A stretch of 64,000 nucleotides of DNA from Deltaproteobacteria bacterium (GTDB taxonomy: Bacteria > Myxococcota_A > UBA796 > SXON01). Made by a program: the position numbers and the translations under genes. The DNA lies in contig CANFCK010000017.1 in NCBI GenBank assembly GCA_947445035.1, positions 1 to 64,000 on the forward strand, written 5' to 3'. Under the pieces are notes generated by a model that saw nothing but the letters and a program-made list of their open reading frames with translations, had not been told where the DNA came from and did not search any database. This document shows, piece by piece, positions 51,583 to 60,473 of this stretch. The stretch's first letter is position 1; every line of letters starts with the position of its first letter.

Positions 51583-53055
51583 TCATTCCCAGGTCAGGCG
51601 CCACAGCCCGATTCGAAAGCTGGAAGCACCGGGGACCACCGGGTGCACGCCGAGGGGCACTTTCCGACCGTTGATCTCGGTGTCGGGAGCGCGGATGTCC
51701 GCCTCCCCGTGGAGGTTCCAAACCGGCCTGCGGACGCGGAGGATGATGGCGGCGGCCTCGCGTTTTCCAAGCCGAGCCACCCCATCTTCGTCGAGAATCA
51801 CCGCCGCTTCGGACTGGCCCGTGATGACGATGACCTGGCGACTGCCCCCCCGATGACGGGCGGTGAGGGTGCCTCCCAGGCGCAGGGGCATCAGCCGGCC
51901 GCGGATGACGATCGCGGCCATTCCGGCGCTCGCGAACGCCAGCAGCAACAGTGTACTTCCGACCGGCAAAGAAAGCCCGAAACCGCGGTGCACGGAGACG
52001 GTCGTCGTGGCGCGGAGCCCGGGGCGGTCCTCTTTGATGGACCACAGGTGGAGGGCCGCGCGCGGCTCGAGCCGCCCGTCGCCCGAAAACGAAAGGGTGA
52101 CCTCGACGTCGTCTTGCCGAGGGAAGAGGGACCACGGGGGAAGCGGCACCTCGACGCGCGCCTTGACGCGGGCCGGGCGCGTCAGGTCGAACGCCCGGGG
52201 CAGCGGCTCCGCCAGGCCCACCCCAACGAGGTTCTGGAGCCTGAGCTCGAGCACGCGGGACGTGCTGGTGAACTCGAGCTCGACCTCACCCGTGGGCGAG
52301 GGGGGCGCCACCGCGGTGACCGTGAAGCCGGCGTCACGCGCGTCGGCGAACGCGGCGGGGCGCGCGCGCTCGGAGGTGAGCCGGGCGGTGAAGTTCTGCA
52401 GCCACGTCAACGGCGGCTCCATGACCGCTTCGCCCCCGAACTCGTGGCGGGCGGCGGCGAGCCCCGCGCTGTCGACGCGGGCGGCGAGCGCGTCGACCGG
52501 AAACCAACGCACGTCCAGGCGGCCGGCGTCGCGCACGGTGGCCACGGCGGTCCCGATCGACGCCTGGTTGCGAATGGCCCCGCAGCCGCGACCGCCGCTG
52601 GACCACGGGCTGAGCACCGTGGGCACGTGGCAGAAGTTGCTGACGCCGAAGACGTGGGAAAAAGCCGGCGCCGACGCATCCGACAGCTCTGTCGCCAAGA
52701 GGTGCAGCCCGTCGCCGACGTCGCGATCAAAGCCGCTGGACAGGTCGAGCGCCCGGATCTTCGTGGCCAGGGCGGCGCGGGAGGCGGCGGTGATCGGCGT
52801 GCGCGGCAGGGCAACGTACGGCCGGATGTGGAAGGCGATGATCTCGACGCTGTCGCCGGCCGGCGCCGCCTCCACCAGCCGCGCAATCTCGGGCCGCAGT
52901 GCCTCGCTGGTCACCTCCATCGCGGCGGAGGTGTCAAGCCAAAAGACGTAGCCAACCGGGGGCGAGCGAGCGCCCACGCGGGTCAAGGCGTCCGTTGCCT
53001 CCTCGCGGGTGGGGGCCGCGAGCGCTGTGAGTGCGGCAAAGAGGCAAAAGGACAT
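51583..53055 (-). CDS. Secreted/membrane VWA-domain protein
   Basis: 490 residues. Signal peptide (MSFCLFAALTALA), then a VWA-like domain starting YVFWLDTSAAMEVTSE, where the MIDAS DxSxS is degenerate (D-T-S-A-A). A beta-sandwich region follows, then one membrane helix near 380 (VGSTLLLLAFASAGMAAIVI) and a C-terminal small beta domain (RKVPLGVHPVVPGASSFRIG). GTTAGC lies eleven bases upstream. It is divergent from the amidase gene. The degenerate metal site suggests structural rather than metal-dependent binding. Confidence 0.76.
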   Translation of the reverse strand: MSFCLFAALTALAAPTREEATDALTRVGARSPPVGYVFWLDTSAAMEVTSEALRPEIARLVEAAPAGDSVEIIAFHIRPYVALPRTPITAASRAALATKIRALDLSSGFDRDVGDGLHLLATELSDASAPAFSHVFGVSNFCHVPTVLSPWSSGGRGCGAIRNQASIGTAVATVRDAGRLDVRWFPVDALAARVDSAGLAAARHEFGGEAVMEPPLTWLQNFTARLTSERARPAAFADARDAGFTVTAVAPPSPTGEVELEFTSTSRVLELRLQNLVGVGLAEPLPRAFDLTRPARVKARVEVPLPPWSLFPRQDDVEVTLSFSGDGRLEPRAALHLWSIKEDRPGLRATTTVSVHRGFGLSLPVGSTLLLLAFASAGMAAIVIRGRLMPLRLGGTLTARHRGGSRQVIVITGQSEAAVILDEDGVARLGKREAAAIILRVRRPVWNLHGEADIRAPDTEINGRKVPLGVHPVVPGASSFRIGLWRLTWE

Positions 53056-53196
53056 CGGCGGTGCTGGCTAACCGATCCCGCCCACCCGCAGAGCGGGCGG
53101 TTCACGTGGGCCGATGGGGGCCCCCTGCCGGGGCCCGGGCGCCCCATTCCCCGCCCCTCCGAGGGGACGGTGGGCACAAAATCGGCGTTGCAACAA

Positions 53197-53212
53197 TGGC
53201 ACGGCGCTTGCA
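53197..53212 (+). promoter_or_regulatory. Consensus sigma54 promoter of the amidase gene
   Basis: TGGCACGGCGCTTGCA is an exact match to TGGCACG-N4-TTGCA, with GG (53198-53199) and GC (53210-53211) ten bases apart. Transcription should begin near 53222, 15 bases before the ATG at 53237. No activator gene is adjacent; 53056-53196 holds no clear enhancer palindrome. Confidence 0.82.
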
Positions 53213-53236
53213 GCCCTTGACGTCGCCGGAGTCACG

Positions 53237-54673
53237 ATGTTCACCCTGCTGTTTGCCGCCGCCTGCACCTCCCAATCCGCCGCCCCCGTCGTCAATGACG
53301 CCCTCGACGAAGCCGAAGCCGCAACCGGCGTGCCCCGCGACCTGCTCGCGGCCACGGCCTGGGCGATGTCGCGCCTCGATCAGCGCGATGGGGAGCTCAA
53401 CCGAGAAAACGGAATCGGGGTGATGAACCTTCGCGAAGATGGTGCCTACCCGTCGTTGGCCGAGGGGGCGCGGCTGGCCGACGTCAGCGAAGGCGAGGCC
53501 ACCGATGAGCTCGACGCCAACGTGCTCGCGGGGGCGGCGCTCTTGGCGGCGCGCGCGGACTTCGAGGCGGCGCGAACTGGGGAGCGCGTCGACACGCTAG
53601 AGGAGTGGCTTCCAGTCGTGGCGGCCTTCTCGGGCGCCGACGATCCCATGGTGGCCGCCGGCTTCGCCGATCAGGTCTACGACGTCCTCCAGCGCGGGCT
53701 CGCCGTGACCACCGATTCCGGGGAGCTGGTCGAGATCGACGCCCAGCCGATGATGTGGCGCCGCGAGCTGGCGCGCGGCTCCGGGCTCGCCAACAAGTGG
53801 GTCCCGGCCTCCAGCAGCAACTACACCGACGGCAGCCGCGCCAGCGTCGACCGCGTGGTCATCCACACCACCCAAGGGAGCTACAGCGGCACTGTCAGCT
53901 GGCTCCAGAACCCCGCCTCCTCCGTCAGCGCCCACTACGTCGTGCGCTCCAGCGACGGCGAGATCACCCACATGGTCCAGGAGGAAGACACCGCCTGGCA
54001 CGCGGGGCACTGGGACACCAACGCTCGCAGCATCGGCATCGAGCACGAGGGCTACGTGGACGACCCCGGCAAGTGGTACACGGATGCGATGTACCGGGCG
54101 TCCGCGGCGCTGACCAAGGACATCTGCGATCGCTACGGCATCCCCAAGGACCGCGCCCATGTCATCGCGCATAGCGAGGTGCCAGGGTGTTCGTCGGCCG
54201 GCGGCGGCGGGGCCGGCTGCCACACCGATCCGGGCGGCGGGTGGGACTGGACGTACTACATGTCGCTGGTGACGGGCTCGGGCAGCGGGTCCGGCTCGCT
54301 CGGCGGCACGGGCCTCGCCGACGGTCACTTCGGCGGTCACTTCAAGGCCACGCTGAGCGCGTCGAGTATCGGGGAGACCGACACCTGCGAGGGCGAGCTC
54401 GACGGTGCCGCCAGCGGCGGTCAGCTCTACCTCAACGGAACCTGTCGCCTGGCCAAGAATCCCGACGCTTCGGGTGACACCAAGGTCACCTGGACCGGTA
54501 GCGCGTCCGGCGACAAGCTCACCGGCACCATGGTCGCCGACGGCCGCTCGGTCAGCTGGTCCGGCTCCATCAACGCGGACGGGAGCGTCGCGGCGAAGTT
54601 CAAGGGGAGCAAGGAAGTCGGCGGCGACGTCGGCGTGCTCGGCTACGACGTGGAGCTCAACGCGAAGCCTTGA
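53237..54673 (+). CDS. N-acetylmuramoyl-L-alanine amidase lipoprotein (Amidase_2/PGRP)
   Basis: 478 residues. Leader MFTLLFAAAC puts a lipid on cysteine 10. Residues about 20-170 are helical. The amidase_2 domain spans about 195-345: VDRVVIHTTQGSYSGTVSWL has the first zinc histidine, ARSIGIEHEGYVDD and HVIAHSEVPGC...HTDPGGGWDW give the others. The last 130 residues are a Gly/Ser-rich beta domain (FGGHFKATLSASSIGETDTC). It should cleave peptidoglycan stem peptides. The 3' end overlaps hslR by 17 bases, convergently. Confidence 0.9.
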   Translation: MFTLLFAAACTSQSAAPVVNDALDEAEAATGVPRDLLAATAWAMSRLDQRDGELNRENGIGVMNLREDGAYPSLAEGARLADVSEGEATDELDANVLAGAALLAARADFEAARTGERVDTLEEWLPVVAAFSGADDPMVAAGFADQVYDVLQRGLAVTTDSGELVEIDAQPMMWRRELARGSGLANKWVPASSSNYTDGSRASVDRVVIHTTQGSYSGTVSWLQNPASSVSAHYVVRSSDGEITHMVQEEDTAWHAGHWDTNARSIGIEHEGYVDDPGKWYTDAMYRASAALTKDICDRYGIPKDRAHVIAHSEVPGCSSAGGGGAGCHTDPGGGWDWTYYMSLVTGSGSGSGSLGGTGLADGHFGGHFKATLSASSIGETDTCEGELDGAASGGQLYLNGTCRLAKNPDASGDTKVTWTGSASGDKLTGTMVADGRSVSWSGSINADGSVAAKFKGSKEVGGDVGVLGYDVELNAKP

Positions 54674-55010
54674 GCGCCAAGCGATCGAGCTCGCGCCGGT
54701 CACGTTTGGTGGGGCGACCGGCGCCGCGTTCGCGGAAGGCGGCGGGTGCCTCGGTCGGCTCGGGCGGGGTGAGGTCGGTGTACAGGAGCCGTCCGGCGTC
54801 GGCGCCGCCCCGCACCTCCGAGAGCGCCTTGATCTCGATCACCTTCCGGCCCCCTGGCGTCCGCGCGATCAGGGTGTCGCCCACGTGCAGCGGCGTCGAA
54901 GGATCGACCTTTGTGTCCCCTCGATGCACCTTCCCGTCCTTGAGCGCGCCTGCGGCCTGGGATCGCGTCTTCCAGAATCGGGCGGCCCAGAGCCACTTGT
55001 CGGCGCGCAC
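54657..55010 (-). CDS. hslR: S4-domain ribosome-associated heat-shock protein Hsp15
   Basis: 117 residues. The S4 RNA-binding domain begins MRADKWLWAARFWKTRSQA and ends in the family's basic tail (GRPTKRDRRELDRLALKA). Hsp15 rescues stalled 50S subunits carrying nascent chains. ATG 55010. It converges with the amidase gene, overlapping its stop; the SGNH hydrolase gene lies divergently 87 bases away. Confidence 0.9.
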   Translation of the reverse strand: MRADKWLWAARFWKTRSQAAGALKDGKVHRGDTKVDPSTPLHVGDTLIARTPGGRKVIEIKALSEVRGGADAGRLLYTDLTPPEPTEAPAAFRERGAGRPTKRDRRELDRLALKASR

Positions 55011-55097
55011 GGCTGAATTCGTTGGCAGCGAGGTCCTCGGGCGTTTGGGGGCCTATCGAATCGGCGGGCGCGGTGCCCGATCGGTTAGCTCGCGGCC

Positions 55098-56288
55098 GTG
55101 TCGAAGCGCCTCCGTCGCCTGGGATTCGCTGTCGTGGTGCTGGTCGCGGTGGCGGGCACGCTCGAAGCCGTGTGTCGTCAGCTTCCCTACCAGGTGAATC
55201 TCAACGGCGTCTATCGCACCGGATTTACCGGTTGTTGGTTTGCCGAGGACGGCGAGACGGTGACGCTCTGCGAGGAGGACACGGGCCGATTCCCTGCCCA
55301 GACCTTCCCGAAGAAGAAGGGCGACGCGTGTCGTGTTTTATTCGTCGGCGGCTCGTCGGTGCGGCTGCCCGGGCATCGCGGGTGGCCGGAGCGCTCGACC
55401 ATCGGGGCGCTGCCAGTGGAGGTCGTCAACGTCGGGGTGCCGGGCGCAACCTCCCTGGCCACGACGCTCCGGGCGCAGGCCGCACTTCGCTACGAGCCCG
55501 ATGTCATGGTGGTCTACGAGGGTCACAACGACCTCGCGCAGTGGTCGTTCGGCTCCGGCGAGGACGTCGTGCAACGCGACCAGCGCCTGGCCCGCGTGGT
55601 CCTGACGTTGCAGCAGAGCGCGTTCTTCCGCACGCTGAGCTGGGTGGCCGAGTTGTGGAAGCCGCTCCGCAAGCGTGAGATGGTCGAGGGGCTCCGAGTG
55701 TCAGCTGCCGTGGTCCGTGCCGAGGAAGCTCCGCTCATCGCCGCTGAGGTCCTTGCCAATTTCACCGCACTGGTTCAGGCGGCGGGGGACGTGCCGGTGA
55801 TTCAGGTGGTGCCGATCTCCAATCCGGGCAAAGCGCCCATTGCGACGGTGACCGACACCGACTTCGCGCGCGGCAAACGGGTGGACGAGCAGGTGTTGGC
55901 CGCCTACCGCCTCTTCGAATCGGGCGACTCGGGCTCTGCACTCGCCGCGTCAGAGCTTGCGCTCGTGGCCGACAAGACCCACGCGGGCGGCTGGTGGGTC
56001 AAGTCGCGCGCGCTCCAAGCGCTAGGCCGCGGGCCCGAGGCGGTCATCGCCTACGGAAACGCTCGGACGTTCGACGCGATGCCGCTACGCACCACACCCG
56101 CGGTGGACGACGCCATCCGCGCCGTGCCCGCCGACGAGCGCATCGACCTGCCGCTCCTCCTGGGCGCCGCCGGTGGGCTGGTCCCGGAGGCGCTTTTCAC
56201 CGACATGGTGCACCTCAGCGGGGCAGGCCACGGTGAGCTGGCGAGGATCGTGTCGGCAAGCGTGCAGGGGTGGTGTGCGAAGCGGTGA
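55098..56288 (+). CDS. SGNH/GDSL-family hydrolase with N-terminal membrane anchor
   Basis: 396 residues. A single N-terminal hydrophobic helix (LGFAVVVLVAVAGTLEAV) anchors or exports it. SGNH blocks: VLFVGGSSVRL (Ser, block I), NVGVPGATS (Gly, block II), YEGHNDLAQ (Asn, block III) and TDMVHLSGAGH (Asp/His, block V). The GGSS form of block I is common in the exported alginate-acetylation-like branch. Residues 245-320 contain a TPR-like insertion. GTG 55098 follows GTTAGC at eight bases. An esterase on a surface polymer is likely. Confidence 0.85.
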   Translation: MSKRLRRLGFAVVVLVAVAGTLEAVCRQLPYQVNLNGVYRTGFTGCWFAEDGETVTLCEEDTGRFPAQTFPKKKGDACRVLFVGGSSVRLPGHRGWPERSTIGALPVEVVNVGVPGATSLATTLRAQAALRYEPDVMVVYEGHNDLAQWSFGSGEDVVQRDQRLARVVLTLQQSAFFRTLSWVAELWKPLRKREMVEGLRVSAAVVRAEEAPLIAAEVLANFTALVQAAGDVPVIQVVPISNPGKAPIATVTDTDFARGKRVDEQVLAAYRLFESGDSGSALAASELALVADKTHAGGWWVKSRALQALGRGPEAVIAYGNARTFDAMPLRTTPAVDDAIRAVPADERIDLPLLLGAAGGLVPEALFTDMVHLSGAGHGELARIVSASVQGWCAKR

Positions 56289-56302
56289 CGCGGCCGCCGG
56301 CC

Positions 56303-56806
56303 CTACCCGCGCTCGACCAACCCGCGCCGAATCGCCGCTGGCACCTTCGGCGAGATGTTCGCCCACTCGGCCTCGGCATGTTTGGTGAGGGTGACGAAGT
56401 CCTTGACCGCGAAGATGCCCTTGATGCCGCCGACGGCCCAGATCTGTCGCGACAGCGGGTGGGTGTCCGCTTCTTCGGCGGTGTTGAACGAGGCCGAGCC
56501 CTTCTCGATCACGGAGACCGAACAGGTGAACTTGTGGGCGTTGGGATTCGGTGTTTCCGACTCTTCGATCTTGATGTGGGCGCCCACTTCCGCGGCGGGC
56601 GCGGCCGGTGCGGCTTCCTGACCGCCGCCGTGGTCGTGGCCGTGGTCGTGACCGCCGCCGTGCGAGTGGCCGTGACTATGGCCACGATCTTCCTCCGGGA
56701 CCGACGCTGGCCGCGGCGGGGGCGGCTTGCGTGCGGGCGGCGGCGGGGGAGGATCGGCCTTCTTTTCGCCGATGCCGAGGATGCGTTTGATGGTGCTGCG
56801 GATCAT
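56303..56806 (-). CDS. Nfu N-terminal-domain protein with His-rich linker
   Basis: 167 residues. A short basic start (MIRSTIKRILGIGEKK), a proline run and a histidine-rich segment (HSHGHSHGGGHDHGHDHGGG) precede an Nfu_N/virR-type domain: ETPNPNAHKFTCS, SFNTAEEADTHPLSRQIWAV, GIKGIFAVKDFVTLTKH. The cluster-binding CxxC domain of full Nfu proteins is missing. The His/Gly stretch could bind nickel, zinc or copper. ATG 56806 follows GTTAGC at eight bases. Metal handling for iron-sulfur or other centres is inferred. Confidence 0.8.
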   Translation of the reverse strand: MIRSTIKRILGIGEKKADPPPPPPARKPPPPRPASVPEEDRGHSHGHSHGGGHDHGHDHGGGQEAAPAAPAAEVGAHIKIEESETPNPNAHKFTCSVSVIEKGSASFNTAEEADTHPLSRQIWAVGGIKGIFAVKDFVTLTKHAEAEWANISPKVPAAIRRGLVERG

Positions 56807-56951
56807 GGCCGGGGGCTAACGCGCGCGACGGCGGCTTTCTGCCCGGGCGAGCAACAAGCGCACCACGTGTCACCCTGCCTACGCCTAGATCCGAGAATCC
56901 CAGGCCGGGGGCTGCCGAGGCTCCGCACGGTAGCATGTTAGCGCCGCTATC

Positions 56952-57569
56952 ATGCCCGCCACGCGCCCACCCGCACTCCCCGCCCTCGCCGACCGCTGGA
57001 CCCGCAAACGTCGTTACCACCACGGCAACCTCGGGCCCTCCGCTCTGGCGCGCGGGCGCGAGATCGTCGCCCTCCACGGGCCCTGCGCGCTCAGCCTTCG
57101 GGGCCTTGCGCGGGACCTCGGCGTCACCGCCGCGTCGCTGGTCCGATTGTTCGGAAACCTCGCGGGGATGCGAGCCGCCGTCGCGGAATCCGTTCGCGAA
57201 AAGTTACAGGCCGAGGCGGGCGCGGCGCCTGGGGGCAGAGCCCCACTCGAGGAAGTGGCTGGCCGCTGGATCGAATTGGCCTGTGCAAACGCCAACCTTT
57301 ACCGCCTACTCTCGGGCGAGGGCTGGCACGCCCCTGGGGCCGGGGTGCGCGGCTACCACGGCCTGGGCACCGTAGCGTCCCCACGCCGCACCCTGGACGA
57401 TGCGATCCGATGGCGCTCGCGGCGGCTCGGGAACCCGGGCGGCGACCCGGAGCGGGCCTGCTATCTGGCCTCCGCTATCCACGGACTCTCCCTCGCCCGC
57501 ATCGACGGCGTCGCCGGCGCGGCGGTGAACGAGGCGCTCGAGCGCGCGCTGCGTGCCTACGCCGCGTGA
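56952..57569 (+). CDS. TetR/AcrR-family regulator
   Basis: 205 residues. The N-terminal helix-turn-helix starts with the subgroup hallmark RRYHHGNLGPSALARGREIV and continues SLRGLARDLGVTAASLVRLFG. The C-terminal ligand domain is of the short WHG/TetR_C type. GTTAGC lies nine bases before the ATG. It converges with the polyprenyl-synthase-like gene (13-base overlap). Targets unknown; the gap 56807-56951 upstream contains no evident palindrome. Confidence 0.87.
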   Translation: MPATRPPALPALADRWTRKRRYHHGNLGPSALARGREIVALHGPCALSLRGLARDLGVTAASLVRLFGNLAGMRAAVAESVREKLQAEAGAAPGGRAPLEEVAGRWIELACANANLYRLLSGEGWHAPGAGVRGYHGLGTVASPRRTLDDAIRWRSRRLGNPGGDPERACYLASAIHGLSLARIDGVAGAAVNEALERALRAYAA

Positions 57570-58561
57570 CCCAACGCCGACGCCAACCGGTCGAGTTGCT
57601 GCCGGGCGGGCGTGTCGTCCAAGGTCGAAAGCGCCTTGCGCGCCGACCAACTCTGGGTGACCAGCAGCTCACGACCGGCCTGTAGCCCGCCGGCTTCGCG
57701 CACCGCGTCCCGCAGCGCTTCGGCGAGTCGCGCGTCGGGAGACGCCTGGAGCTTCCTCCACAACACGTTGACCTCGGGCGAACGTTCGCCGGCGATGGCG
57801 ACCGGGTACAGCGCCGGGCGCCCCGCCAGCAGGTAGGGATCGTCGATGCGTTCAAGGAGTGCCAGGTCTTCTGCGACATGCACACCGACGCCCACGTGGC
57901 GCCCATAGCGGCCAAGTCCGGTGACGACGGGGCGGGGGGCCCCGCCCAGGCGGCCGCCCGCCCGGCACGCGAACGCGAAAACCGCGCCAGTGTGCCCTTC
58001 AGCAAGATGGACGGCATCCGGTCCGGTCGCGACCCGGCGCCGCAGCGACTCGCCCAGCGCCTGGCCTTCCGCGACTTCGCGGAGGGCCTCGATGGCGTCG
58101 CCGAGCACTTCGGGGGTCGGGGCTCGCCGGGCGATCTCCAGCGCGCGCAGCATCACGTGGTGGGCGCCGAGCCAGTGGGCGGCGCCGCCGAGGACGCGAC
58201 GCGCGGCGCGGCGGCGGCGGCCGTGTTGACGTCCCAGCGCAAGGTCGTGCAGCCGGAGCGCCGTGTGCAAAAGCTCTGTCGCATAGGCGACATCGGTCGC
58301 CGCCTGGGGGTCCGCCTCCGCCCCGCCCTCCATCGTACGACTGGCCAACACCACCAGCACCGGCCGGATGCGCGGCATTCCTCCTGCGAAGAGGACCTCG
58401 GGCTCCAAGCCGGGAGGCAGCCCCTCGCCGGACGTCAGCGCCGCGAGCGCATCGTCGATGGTGCCGATCGGACCGCGCAGCTCATTGGCAAGGCGCTCGA
58501 CCTCGGCCGCGAGGGCACGCCGGGTGGACTCCCCACGGCCAAGACGAGGGCCGAGCGGCAC
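57557..58561 (-). CDS. Polyprenyl-synthase-like protein without aspartate-rich motifs
   Basis: 334 residues from a GTG that shares a base with the nadE stop (TAGTG). The fold follows trans-prenyltransferases: ATELLHTALRLHDLALGRQH sits where the first DDxxD would be, LREVAEGQALGES and EGHTGAVFAFACRAGG match the helices that follow. No DDxxD remains at either site, so classical prenyl transfer is unlikely. Similar non-catalytic partners exist as small subunits of heteromeric prenyl synthases; crtE at the other end of the window is one conceivable partner. Confidence 0.68.
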   Translation of the reverse strand: MPLGPRLGRGESTRRALAAEVERLANELRGPIGTIDDALAALTSGEGLPPGLEPEVLFAGGMPRIRPVLVVLASRTMEGGAEADPQAATDVAYATELLHTALRLHDLALGRQHGRRRRAARRVLGGAAHWLGAHHVMLRALEIARRAPTPEVLGDAIEALREVAEGQALGESLRRRVATGPDAVHLAEGHTGAVFAFACRAGGRLGGAPRPVVTGLGRYGRHVGVGVHVAEDLALLERIDDPYLLAGRPALYPVAIAGERSPEVNVLWRKLQASPDARLAEALRDAVREAGGLQAGRELLVTQSWSARKALSTLDDTPARQQLDRLASALGHAA

Positions 58562-60171
58562 TAGCGCCACCACTGGACAAGCGGCATTCGCCGCCCGCTG
58601 CCGAACGCGCGCGCGCTGACCCGCAACACGGGGGCCGCCTGCCAACGTTTGAACTCGCTCCGCACCACCATCCTCGCGATCCGCTCCACCAACGCCCGAT
58701 CATAGCCCTCAGCCACGATCGACTCGGTATCGGCGGCCCCCTCAATGACACGACGGAGGATGTCATCGAGCACCGTGTACGGCGGCAGACTGTCCTGGTC
58801 GGTCTGGTTGGGCGCCAGCTCTGCGGAAGGCGGCTTCTGCAGCGTCGACAGCGGGATTACCTCTCGATCTGCATTGATCTGTCGCGACAGGCGATAGACG
58901 TCGGTCTTGAACACGTCGCCGATCACCCCGAGCCCTCCGTTCATGTCGCCGTAGAGGGTACAATAGCCGACAGCCATCTCGGATTTGTTGCCGGTCGTGA
59001 GGAGAAGCTGCGCAAACTTGTTGGAAATCGCCATGAGCAGCGTCCCACGGGCGCGCGCCTGGAGGTTTTCCTCGGTGACGTCGGGGCTCTTTCCGGCGAA
59101 AACCGGGGTCAGAGCTTGGAGGAAAGCGTCATACACCGGGCCGATTGGCACCAACTCGAAGGGCATACTGAGGTTGGTGGCCAGCGCCCGGGCATCGGTG
59201 ATCGAGCCGGGCGACGAGTAGGGTCCAGGCATCCCGAGACCAAGGACATTGGTCCCTCCCAGGGCGCGGGTGGCGATCGCCGCGACCAAGGCGCTGTCGA
59301 TGCCGCCACTGAGGCCGAGGACGGCGGAGGTAAATCCGGTGCGCACAGCGTAGTCACGGGTGCCCATCACCAGGGCGTCGAGCACTTCTTCTTCGAAGGG
59401 GCCGAAGCGCGGCTCGATCGGCGGGCCGTCGAGGTCCACGACCACGTTGTCGGCGCGAAACTGGGCGCATTGGGCCAGGACGGCGCCATCCGCGCCCACC
59501 ACCAACGAGCCGCCGTCGAACAACAGCTCGTCGTTGCCGCCAACCTGATTGCAATACACCAGGGGCGCCCTCGACTGCCTGGCCTGGCGCCGCACCAGCT
59601 CCGCCCTCAACGCCGGCTTCCCGGCCTCAAACGGGGACGCGCTGAGGTTGACGACGAGGTCCGCCCCGCGCATCCGCTCCACCGGGTCCAGCCCGTAGCG
59701 GTGCCGAATCAGCCCCGGCTCGTTCCAGATGTCCTCGCAGATCGTCACGCCGAGGAGCAAGCCCTCGACCTCGACCGGGCGCGGATCGTCTTCTGGCACG
59801 AAATACCTGGACTCATCGAAGACGTCGTAGGTCGGCAACAAACACTTGTGACGGATGGCGACGATGGCCCCCCGCGCCGCCACCACCGCGCTGTTGCGCA
59901 GCCCCACCTCTTCCCAGGGGCAGCCGTAGATCGCGATCACCTCGGTGCCCGCTGTGGCTGCCGCGACGCGCTGCGCCTGGTGCATGCAGGCCTCGATCAG
60001 ATCGGTGCGGTCGAGCAGATCACGAGGTGGGTACCCGCTGATCACCAGCTCAGGGAGGACGACGACGCGCGCACCCTGCGTGGCCCCCTCAAGGATCGCG
60101 GCGATGCACAGATCCGCGTTGGCGACGACGTCACCGACGATGGGAGCGGCCTGCCCGACAAGAACGCGCAC
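58561..60171 (-). CDS. nadE: Glutamine-dependent NAD+ synthetase
   Basis: 536 residues. N-terminal nitrilase-type glutaminase domain with its Glu-Lys-Cys triad (LPELVISGYPP, HKCLLPTYDVFDE, GVTICEDIWN) followed by the ATP-pyrophosphatase synthetase domain (LGLSGGIDSALVAAIA, TGNKSEMAVGYCTLYGDMNG). This converts nicotinic-acid adenine dinucleotide to NAD+. GTG 60171. Coupled downstream to the polyprenyl-synthase-like gene. Confidence 0.95.
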   Translation of the reverse strand: MRVLVGQAAPIVGDVVANADLCIAAILEGATQGARVVVLPELVISGYPPRDLLDRTDLIEACMHQAQRVAAATAGTEVIAIYGCPWEEVGLRNSAVVAARGAIVAIRHKCLLPTYDVFDESRYFVPEDDPRPVEVEGLLLGVTICEDIWNEPGLIRHRYGLDPVERMRGADLVVNLSASPFEAGKPALRAELVRRQARQSRAPLVYCNQVGGNDELLFDGGSLVVGADGAVLAQCAQFRADNVVVDLDGPPIEPRFGPFEEEVLDALVMGTRDYAVRTGFTSAVLGLSGGIDSALVAAIATRALGGTNVLGLGMPGPYSSPGSITDARALATNLSMPFELVPIGPVYDAFLQALTPVFAGKSPDVTEENLQARARGTLLMAISNKFAQLLLTTGNKSEMAVGYCTLYGDMNGGLGVIGDVFKTDVYRLSRQINADREVIPLSTLQKPPSAELAPNQTDQDSLPPYTVLDDILRRVIEGAADTESIVAEGYDRALVERIARMVVRSEFKRWQAAPVLRVSARAFGSGRRMPLVQWWR

Positions 60172-60186
60172 CGAGGCCCCGGGGGC

Positions 60187-60435
60187 CTAGTAGCCGCCGG
60201 TATTCCGCCATTGGGTGGCGTTGAGGTACAAAAGCGTCGGCACGCCGATGAGCAGCGAGGCCACGGCCAGCGGGAAGTGTTCGTTCGGACCCAGATCGCC
60301 GAGCGCGTCCCACCCCACCCGGCTGAGCGAGAGGGCGATGTCGTTGCCGCCGCTGTCCCAGGAGACCAGCATGTTGAGGATGCCATTGGCGCAACACATC
60401 CCACCTACAAGCCAACCGATCGTGCGTGGATTCAT
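60187..60435 (-). CDS. Small two-span membrane protein
   Basis: 82 residues with two hydrophobic segments (IGWLVGGMCCANGILNMLV and FPLAVASLLIGVPTLLYL) joined by an acidic loop. It lies 15 bases upstream of nadE and is likely co-transcribed with it. A TCTAAC/GTTAGA motif is 23 bases upstream of the ATG. Function unknown. Confidence 0.65.
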   Translation of the reverse strand: MNPRTIGWLVGGMCCANGILNMLVSWDSGGNDIALSLSRVGWDALGDLGPNEHFPLAVASLLIGVPTLLYLNATQWRNTGGY

Positions 60436-60473
60436 CTGCTCTTCCGGAACGCCCGCGATCTAACCGGCCCCGC

